From contig JBBDRX010000088.1 in assembly GCA_040905245.1 (NCBI GenBank), positions 1 through 24,803 on the forward strand: a DNA stretch of 24,803 nucleotides. The letters run 5' to 3'. The DNA comes from JBBDRX01 sp040905245. GTDB taxonomy: Bacteria > Bacteroidota > Rhodothermia > Balneolales > Balneolaceae. The translations under genes were made by a program, and so were the position numbers. The notes below the pieces were generated by a model that ran no database searches, was not told the origin of the DNA, and saw only the letters and a list, made by a program, of their open reading frames with translations. Below are positions 19,449 to 24,803 of this stretch, in pieces. Position 1 is the first letter of the stretch. The number at the start of each line of letters is the position of its first letter.

Positions 19449-21542
19449 ATGGGATTTCTGTCACCGTATCTTCTTTTTTCTCTGGTTGCAGTCGCTTTGC
19501 CAATACTGGTTCATGTCGTCCGCCTTCGAAAAACCCGTACCGTTCGGTTCTCCTCTTTGCAGTTCCTCGAGCAGCTTTCAAAAGGGACCATTCGATATAT
19601 TCAGTTGAAACGCCGGCTCCTCCTCCTGCTTCGGATGGCAGCGATTGCACTGATGGTTGTGGGGTTTGCACGCCCGGTTTTTTCGGATTTTGAAACCGGC
19701 CCACCGGGAGAAGGAGTGACAGTGCTTGTGGTGGAGAACAGCCCCGCGATGAGCCGATCAGATCAACACGGCAGATTGATCGACCAGGCTGTGGAATCGG
19801 CAGAAACAATCCTGGCATCTCTGCCTGCCTCTGCGAGAGTGATACTTGAAGTGACGCACGGTCCGGCACTGTCGCTGCCACCGATGTCCCCGTCCCTGGT
19901 ACGTGATCAGCTGCGCATGGTGGAGCCTGACAACCATGGCAGATATCTTTGGGCCCATCTTGCGGAGGTCTCTGGCCGTGCCGAACGTCTGGGTGGAGCC
20001 TCGGCCTTCTATCTCATTACGGAGGGCAGGACGACGCTTTTTTCCAGACAGGAAAGGGATGAGTATCCCTTTGAGTCTTTTTCTGTGTTACAATTGATCC
20101 GTGTCGGAGAAGATTTTGGGGAAAATGCAGGGATTTCTGATGTAAGGCTGGAATCCTATCAGGCCGGGGAGATTGCAGAGCTGTCGGTAAAAGTACAAAA
20201 TTACGGTCCCGAAAGTGTTCGTGGCCTGGAGGTGCTTATGGAAGTGGCTGGGGAAGTGAAAGCACGGTATCTGGCAGATTTTGGACCGTTTGAAGAGAAG
20301 CTGTTTCGGTTTGAATGGATTCCGGAATCTCCACTGGAGTATCGGGCCCTTGTCCGGCTTGAGGGAGATGGTGTTCTGTTTGACAATCACCGGTACATTT
20401 CACTGAGGGCTCCAGATCAGCAATCTTTGCTGTTGTTGTCAGACGCCCCTTCCCCGGGATTTTCGGAGGCGGTTCAGGTTATTACAGATGTCAGAGAAGA
20501 TCTGACTCTGACGACAGAGCGTTGGAGTGATTCGGGCTGGGGGGGCAGGCTCTCTGCAGAAGATCGTCCGGAGATGCTACTTATCGACTCTCCTTTTTCT
20601 GTTTCAGAACAGCAATCAAATCGGATTACCAATTATGTACAGGAGGGAGGTCGAATTCTTCTGCTTCCGTCAGTTGAAGCAGATCTGGCTTCCTACAACC
20701 GTTTTTTCCGTTCTGTCCGGCTGGGCCGGATGAATGCCCCGGCCGGCCGGTACGGGTCTTCAGCGGTTATCGACCGGTTTGGCCCTGCCTCTCCCGGCAA
20801 CCCTTTTTTCGACGGCCTTTTCGATCTACCGGAGAATCAGATCCCCAGGATTGATTCCCCGGAGATTTTCTATCGATATCCGGTCTCCGAATGGAGAGAA
20901 CAGAATGCGGCGCAGCTGGCAGGTCTGGAGAGTGGTGAACCTCTGTTGATTGAGCAGAGTGCCGGGAGCGGAGTTGTTCTGTTTTCTACGGTCGGATTCG
21001 GACCTGGTTGGTCTTCATTTCCGGAGAAGCCTCTGTTTGTTCCGTTTCTTTACGAGTTGATCAGCTATCTGGCCGGAGAGAGGGGGAGTGAACTGTTTGA
21101 GCATACTCTGGGTGAACCGTTTGAGATTTTGCTTCCAACCCGTGTGGAGTCCCTGATCCATCCCGAAACCGGTGAGGAGCTGATCCCGGATCAGCAACCG
21201 ATTTCGGAGGGAGTTGCCGTTTCGATGCCCGGCAAGTCCTGGAAACCCGGCTGGCTTTTGATCAAGCGGGATCAGGATTCATTGGCTGTAGCGGTGAATC
21301 AGGACACAATGGAGTCGGACCTGCTTACGTTAGAGGATAGAGAACTGTCGGAACGCTTGCAGAACCGGTTCAGGGAGGTGGAATTCTCTTCCCCTACCGG
21401 TCTTGTCGCGGCGAGTGGGGGCCGTTCTCCGGGTTTGAACCCCGGAGAGGGATGGCACTGGTTGTTGCTGCTGGCGCTGGGATTTTTGTTGACGGAGTCT
21501 CTTACAGCTCGTTTATTTAAAGCAGAAAGGATTGATTTGTGA
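19449..21542 (+). CDS. BatA-domain membrane protein with degenerate VWA-like region
   Basis: This 697-residue protein begins with the aerotolerance-regulator (BatA) N-terminal domain: MGFLSPYLLFSLVAVALPIL, VHVVRLRKTRTVRFSSLQFL, then a second membrane helix at about 56-76. A VWA-like region follows in which the MIDAS motif DxSxS is replaced by VENSPAMS (95-102), so metal binding is doubtful. Residues about 205-310 look like a CARDB/Ig-type beta domain (LSVKVQNYGPESVRGLEVLM). Residues about 365-530 resemble a glutamine-amidotransferase-like fold (EMLLIDSPFSVSEQQ, VQEGGRILLLPS). A last membrane helix (LLLLALGFLLTESL) is near 672-688. Long proteins of this type are common in Bacteroidota and Planctomycetota, usually beside MoxR/DUF58/VWA genes, none of which is here. 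The role is unknown, probably envelope stress or assembly. The start is ATG; its stop overlaps the next gene by four bases. Confidence 0.82.
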   Translation: MGFLSPYLLFSLVAVALPILVHVVRLRKTRTVRFSSLQFLEQLSKGTIRYIQLKRRLLLLLRMAAIALMVVGFARPVFSDFETGPPGEGVTVLVVENSPAMSRSDQHGRLIDQAVESAETILASLPASARVILEVTHGPALSLPPMSPSLVRDQLRMVEPDNHGRYLWAHLAEVSGRAERLGGASAFYLITEGRTTLFSRQERDEYPFESFSVLQLIRVGEDFGENAGISDVRLESYQAGEIAELSVKVQNYGPESVRGLEVLMEVAGEVKARYLADFGPFEEKLFRFEWIPESPLEYRALVRLEGDGVLFDNHRYISLRAPDQQSLLLLSDAPSPGFSEAVQVITDVREDLTLTTERWSDSGWGGRLSAEDRPEMLLIDSPFSVSEQQSNRITNYVQEGGRILLLPSVEADLASYNRFFRSVRLGRMNAPAGRYGSSAVIDRFGPASPGNPFFDGLFDLPENQIPRIDSPEIFYRYPVSEWREQNAAQLAGLESGEPLLIEQSAGSGVVLFSTVGFGPGWSSFPEKPLFVPFLYELISYLAGERGSELFEHTLGEPFEILLPTRVESLIHPETGEELIPDQQPISEGVAVSMPGKSWKPGWLLIKRDQDSLAVAVNQDTMESDLLTLEDRELSERLQNRFREVEFSSPTGLVAASGGRSPGLNPGEGWHWLLLLALGFLLTESLTARLFKAERIDL

Positions 21543-22138
21543 TTTCATTCACTCCATATATGGACCAACTTCTACTGGCAGGTTTGGCAATTTTGTCGGC
21601 AGGATTTATGCTTCATGCGGTCTGTACCGTGATTAACCGGGTCCGGTTGCGGAGTGTCCGTATGAGCTGGGGAAATGGACGCCTGGCCGGCCAATCCGGA
21701 TCGTTCTGGATCTACGTTGCCCTGATTGGAATGGGGGCCGGGATGTTCTTGATTCCGGAAGAGCCGGACTCCCGGCTTGTATCTGTAGCGACAATTTGGA
21801 TTGGTATGCACGGTGCACTGGCAAGTTCGCTCACAGGCAGGGTCTTTGTGACAGATAACGGACTTGTCCGCTCTCTCAATCATCCGTCCGGTATGATCGC
21901 CTGGTATCAGGTGACAGACTACGTAGTAAGAGACAAGCGCGGGAAAAAAGAGTATCTGGTGATCTATCAGAAGTACGATGGAGGCAGTCGTTTCGGAGAG
22001 GTTCAGCCCTGCAGCCGTTTCGCCATTACGGTTCCGGAGCGAAAAGAGAGAACGTTCAAAAAAATCGTATCTTGCAAGCTTGGAAAATCGATTGATAAAA
22101 CCGTGCTGCCGACGGGTGATCTTCGAACTGTTACATAG
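21539..22138 (+). CDS. Small membrane protein with C-terminal PH-like domain, unknown function
   Basis: This 199-residue protein is not from a family I can name with confidence. Hydrophobic segments lie at about 10-31, 55-72 and 78-95. The C-terminal third (VFVTDNGLVRSLNHPSGMI, AWYQVTDYVVRDKRGKKEYLV, IYQKYDG) looks like a bacterial PH or DUF5673-type beta domain. The GTG start overlaps the stop of the BatA-domain gene (GTGA), implying translational coupling; an in-frame ATG at 21560 is a weaker alternative that would shorten the first helix. It is followed after 18 bases by hflX. The coupling suggests it works with the BatA-domain protein at the membrane; this is inference. Confidence 0.72.
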   Translation: MISFTPYMDQLLLAGLAILSAGFMLHAVCTVINRVRLRSVRMSWGNGRLAGQSGSFWIYVALIGMGAGMFLIPEEPDSRLVSVATIWIGMHGALASSLTGRVFVTDNGLVRSLNHPSGMIAWYQVTDYVVRDKRGKKEYLVIYQKYDGGSRFGEVQPCSRFAITVPERKERTFKKIVSCKLGKSIDKTVLPTGDLRTVT

Positions 22139-22156
22139 ACCGGAGGGCTTCTCTTT

Positions 22157-23443
22157 TTGATAGAAGATGCAACTAAACAACTCAATCCCGAACGAGCACT
22201 GCTTGTCGGAATTTATGGCCCCGAAATTCTTCGATGGCAGGCGAAGGAGTATATCGATGAACTGGAGATGCTTGCCCTAACGGCCGGGGCGGAGACGGTG
22301 GACAAGGTTTTACAGAACAGAACACACCCCGACCCCGGGAGCTATGTCGGTAAAGGCAAACTGGACGAACTGAAGGCAATCTCCGGGGAAATGGCAATTG
22401 ATACGCTCATTTTCGATGACGATTTGACCCCGACACAGATTCGGAATATTGAGCGGGAAACCAAATCGAAGGTTCTCGACCGAAGTGGTCTGATTCTGGA
22501 TATTTTTGCATCCAGAGCCAAGACTTCTGCATCAAAAACCCAGGTGGAACTGGCGCAGCTGCAGTATTTGCTGCCCAGGCTTACCCGGTTTTGGACTCAC
22601 TTGTCCAGACAGTCCGGAGGGATCGGGACCAAGGGGCCGGGAGAGACTCAGATTGAAACAGACCGTCGGTTAATCGGCCGGAGAATTGCTGTTTTGAAAG
22701 AGAAACTGAAAAAACTGGACAAGCAACGAAGTACACAGCGAAAAGGACGTTCTGGAGCGATTCGCGCTTCACTTGTCGGGTATACCAATGCGGGCAAATC
22801 GACCCTGATGAACAGCTTGACGGAAACGAATGTTCTTGCAGAAGACAGGCTTTTTGCCACCCTGGACTCGACCGTCCGAAAACTGAAACTGAAGGATCAT
22901 TCGGTTCTGCTCTCCGATACGGTAGGATTTATACGGAAGTTACCGCACAATCTCATTGAGAGCTTCAAGTCCACGCTGGACGAGGTCAGGGATGCCGACA
23001 TTCTTCTTCATGTAGTGGACGCATCTACACCATCCGTTGATGAGCATATGGAAGTTGTGAAGAGAACGCTGGAAGAGTTGGGTGTACAGGATGTACGCAC
23101 ACAGCTCATTTTCAATAAAATTGACCGATTGGATTCCGGAGAGCTTCAACAATTGAAACAGGGCCATCCGGAAGCGGTATTTGTTTCGGCTGTTCGGGGA
23201 ATTGGCCTGGTAACGTTGAAAAAGCAGATTGAGCAGACCATACAGGAAGATTATGTTGATTTCCGGTATAAAATCCCGTTAACTCACTACAAGATCGCTG
23301 CATGGTTACATGATATGGCTGTCGTTCGTCAGGAACAGTTTGAAGCGGACGAGGTAGATATCAGTGGCAGTATTTCCCAAAAGAGCCGAAAAATTGTAGA
23401 GGCGATGTTGCTGGAGACCACACAACCCGAAAACAGTCAATAA
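22157..23443 (+). CDS. hflX: GTPase HflX (ribosome-associated)
   Basis: HflX binds the 50S subunit and splits stalled or hibernating ribosomes, notably under heat and other stress. The 428-residue protein has the N-terminal HflX domain (YVGKGKLDELK, FDDDLTPTQIRNIE). The HflX-specific linker SRQSGGIGTKGPGETQIETD spans 150-169. The G domain has G1 GYTNAGKS (208-215), the DST switch, G3 DTVGF (254-258) and NKID (G4), and a short C-terminal domain follows. The start is TTG at 22157; no in-frame ATG precedes the conserved region and the N-terminus MIEDATKQLNPERALLVG fits. It is 18 bases after the small membrane protein and seven bases before a CBS-domain gene. Confidence 0.96.
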   Translation: MIEDATKQLNPERALLVGIYGPEILRWQAKEYIDELEMLALTAGAETVDKVLQNRTHPDPGSYVGKGKLDELKAISGEMAIDTLIFDDDLTPTQIRNIERETKSKVLDRSGLILDIFASRAKTSASKTQVELAQLQYLLPRLTRFWTHLSRQSGGIGTKGPGETQIETDRRLIGRRIAVLKEKLKKLDKQRSTQRKGRSGAIRASLVGYTNAGKSTLMNSLTETNVLAEDRLFATLDSTVRKLKLKDHSVLLSDTVGFIRKLPHNLIESFKSTLDEVRDADILLHVVDASTPSVDEHMEVVKRTLEELGVQDVRTQLIFNKIDRLDSGELQQLKQGHPEAVFVSAVRGIGLVTLKKQIEQTIQEDYVDFRYKIPLTHYKIAAWLHDMAVVRQEQFEADEVDISGSISQKSRKIVEAMLLETTQPENSQ

Positions 23444-23450
23444 TTGACAC

Positions 23451-24119
23451 ATGTTAACTGAAGAGTATATAAACAGAGGGTTTATTCCACTTAAACCGTC
23501 AGAGCAAATTTCTGATGTGCTGGAGACGATGAAGAGTGATGCTGCCATATCTCTTCCGGTTGTGGAACCCACGACTGGCAAACTGATTGGGCAGGTTACG
23601 TTGTCCCAGCTGGAAGAGGCAGTAGACAAGGGTGCCGCTATCTCCTCGATCCGGTTTGAGAACGCTCCGTCTCTTTATCCCCATCAACACATCTTTGAAG
23701 CGGCTCGCTCCATGTTGATTCATGAAGTGGGCTATCTTCCGGTTGTAGATGCCGATCAGAGCTGGATCGGGATTCTGGAAAAGTGCCGGACTGTGGAAGC
23801 ACTCACCGGGCTGTTGAACGTTACGGTTCAGGGGTCTGTCCTCGAGGTTGAGGTGGCTGCACAAGACTACCATCTTGGGGAACTGGTTCAACTGATTGAA
23901 ATGGAACAGGCACGAATTCTGGGAGTAGCTGTGCAGACGCCGACCCATGTTCAGGACCCGTTTCTAATCTCCTTCAAGCTGAATGTTCAGGATACTTCTG
24001 CAATAAGCCAGTCACTGCGCCGGCACGGATATCTGATCCGGTCGGAAAGTGACAGTGAGTTGCTGAATGTGGATATTTCGGAGAGGGCAGACGAGTTAAT
24101 GAGATATCTCGATGTGTAG
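23451..24119 (+). CDS. CBS-pair protein with C-terminal ACT-like domain (AcuB-like)
   Basis: This 222-residue soluble protein contains two CBS motifs in its first 120 residues (SLPVVEPTTGKLIGQVTLSQLEE and GYLPVVDADQSWIGILEK). CBS pairs bind adenosine nucleotides and act as energy or redox sensors. Residues about 125-215 (VLEVEVAAQDYHLGELVQLI, EMEQARILGVAV, and two further strands) resemble an ACT-type alpha/beta domain, giving an architecture like AcuB. There is no enzyme domain, so it is probably a regulatory protein; its target is unknown. It starts at an ATG seven bases after hflX and is likely co-transcribed with it. Confidence 0.85.
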   Translation: MLTEEYINRGFIPLKPSEQISDVLETMKSDAAISLPVVEPTTGKLIGQVTLSQLEEAVDKGAAISSIRFENAPSLYPHQHIFEAARSMLIHEVGYLPVVDADQSWIGILEKCRTVEALTGLLNVTVQGSVLEVEVAAQDYHLGELVQLIEMEQARILGVAVQTPTHVQDPFLISFKLNVQDTSAISQSLRRHGYLIRSESDSELLNVDISERADELMRYLDV

Positions 24120-24223
24120 GTGTTGTCACCTTTTCCCGGATCCGTTCGGATTGAATGCGGAATACTCTCTATATTGCCCCATGTGTCCAACTCAGCAATT
24201 TCTGCTCTAATTGACCCACGCAG
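24120..24223 (+). promoter_or_regulatory. Intergenic region with promoter-like elements before the TPR gene
   Basis: This 104-base gap contains TTGAATG (24151) and TATATTG (24170-24176). The second resembles the Bacteroidota TAnnTTTG element, and the TTG lies 16 bases upstream of it. If used, transcription would start near 24183 and give a leader of about 40 bases. No terminator for the CBS gene is evident. Confidence 0.3.
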
Positions 24224-24803
24224 ATGACTCGTTTTTTTGGAACCATTTTGATGTTCGCCGCACTGTCGATAACAGGCGCAAAGCTGAATGCCCAGGGTAT
24301 TCAGCACTCTCCCGAAAAGAGTTATCAGACCGCTCTTCAACTCTTTCAGGAGGGGCTTTATTCGGAGGCAGCTCCCATTTTTCGGTCGGTTTCTGACCGT
24401 CATGAGAATCGATCCCTGTCGGAGTCTGCCGGCTACTACTATGTGCTTGCTGTTACAGAGATGGATTCAACGTTGATCGAGGAACAGACCGAATGGTTTG
24501 TCGATCGGTTTCCTACCGCTCGCCGGTCTGGGGAACTGTTGAAAGATGTCGGACACCGGAAGATGGCACAGGGGGAATACCGCGCTGCCCTGGACTGGTT
24601 TGAACGGGCAGCACACCGGCCGATGACCCGCCGCCAGAGAACCGAACTGACCTACAACATGGCGGAAGCTGCGGCTAATGATGAGTCGTACGATGAGGCA
24701 AGAGTGTATTTCATGGAGGTTGCTGAACTGAATCCGGAGTCGGTATGGGGGCCTCGTGCACTATATGCCCGGGGACGTCTCTATCTGGAAGAGGAGCGGT
24801 ATC
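24224..24803 (+). CDS. Secreted TPR-repeat protein, 3' end beyond window
   Basis: An open frame runs from the ATG at 24224 to the window end (193 complete codons). The N-terminus MTRFFGTILMFAALSITGAK followed by LNAQ looks like a Sec signal peptide cleaved near residue 24. Downstream are helical repeats of the tetratricopeptide type: SYQTALQLFQEGLYSEAAPIF, then AQGEYRAALDWFERAAH, ELTYNMAEAAANDESYDEAR and VWGPRALYARGRLYLEEERY, with typical small residues at TPR positions 8 and 20. It resembles the periplasmic TPR proteins (YbgF/BamD-like or larger) common in Bacteroidota; the final size and any C-terminal domain are not visible. It is preceded by promoter-like sequence and so may start a new transcription unit. 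Confidence 0.78.
   Translation, partial: MTRFFGTILMFAALSITGAKLNAQGIQHSPEKSYQTALQLFQEGLYSEAAPIFRSVSDRHENRSLSESAGYYYVLAVTEMDSTLIEEQTEWFVDRFPTARRSGELLKDVGHRKMAQGEYRAALDWFERAAHRPMTRRQRTELTYNMAEAAANDESYDEARVYFMEVAELNPESVWGPRALYARGRLYLEEERY

Noticed and set aside
1..24803. CRISPR arrays, insertion sequences, prophage or defence islands
   Set aside because: No regularly spaced direct repeats, transposase or integrase genes, or phage-type products were seen; gene content is mostly housekeeping.

Overview
The window (about 24.8 kb, mid-50s % GC by eye) looks like ordinary chromosome from a member of the Bacteroidota/FCB group. A Balneolota or Rhodothermota-type lineage is my best guess. The main pointers are a gldC homologue, a BatA-domain membrane protein, a DUF4199-like membrane protein, a DUF2007 protein, many Cys-lipoproteins and one promoter-like site matching the Bacteroidota TAnnTTTG element. 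This placement is inference; no rRNA is present. I see no transposase, integrase, CRISPR array or phage gene.

Layout. Positions 1-2220 run on the minus strand: a tlpA-like thioredoxin lipoprotein, S-adenosylhomocysteinase (ahcY), and the 5' part of a tRNA-Arg(ACG). Positions 2280-7863 form what may be a 2-hydroxyglutarate block. It holds an LhgO-type L-2-hydroxyglutarate oxidase, a minus-strand sigma-54-type regulator with a truncated receiver domain, and a large FAD/Fe-S protein of the YdiJ/D-2-hydroxyglutarate dehydrogenase type. An intrinsic terminator lies in that last gene's leader. RecN (minus) follows.

A 395-base gap between recN and rluD has no convincing gene but is rich in inverted repeats. 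It probably holds a short terminated RNA followed by a structured leader of rluD. From 10052 to 16601 a plus-strand run encodes RluD, GldC, AccA, a hotdog thioesterase, a DUF4199-like membrane protein, a CPBP protease, a DUF2007 protein, CdsA and a TIGR01777 epimerase. AccA, the thioesterase and CdsA give this run a lipid and envelope flavour.

Positions 16667-19318 (minus) encode an 883-residue lipoprotein with a C-terminal beta-propeller. It is divergent from a BatA-domain protein that overlaps a small membrane protein. Then come HflX, a CBS-domain protein and the start of a secreted TPR protein cut by the window end.

No clearly new multi-gene system is visible. The best leads are the structured recN-rluD gap, the terminator in the YdiJ-type leader, the atypical sigma-54 regulator between the two enantiomer-specific enzymes, and the propeller lipoprotein/BatA-domain pair.
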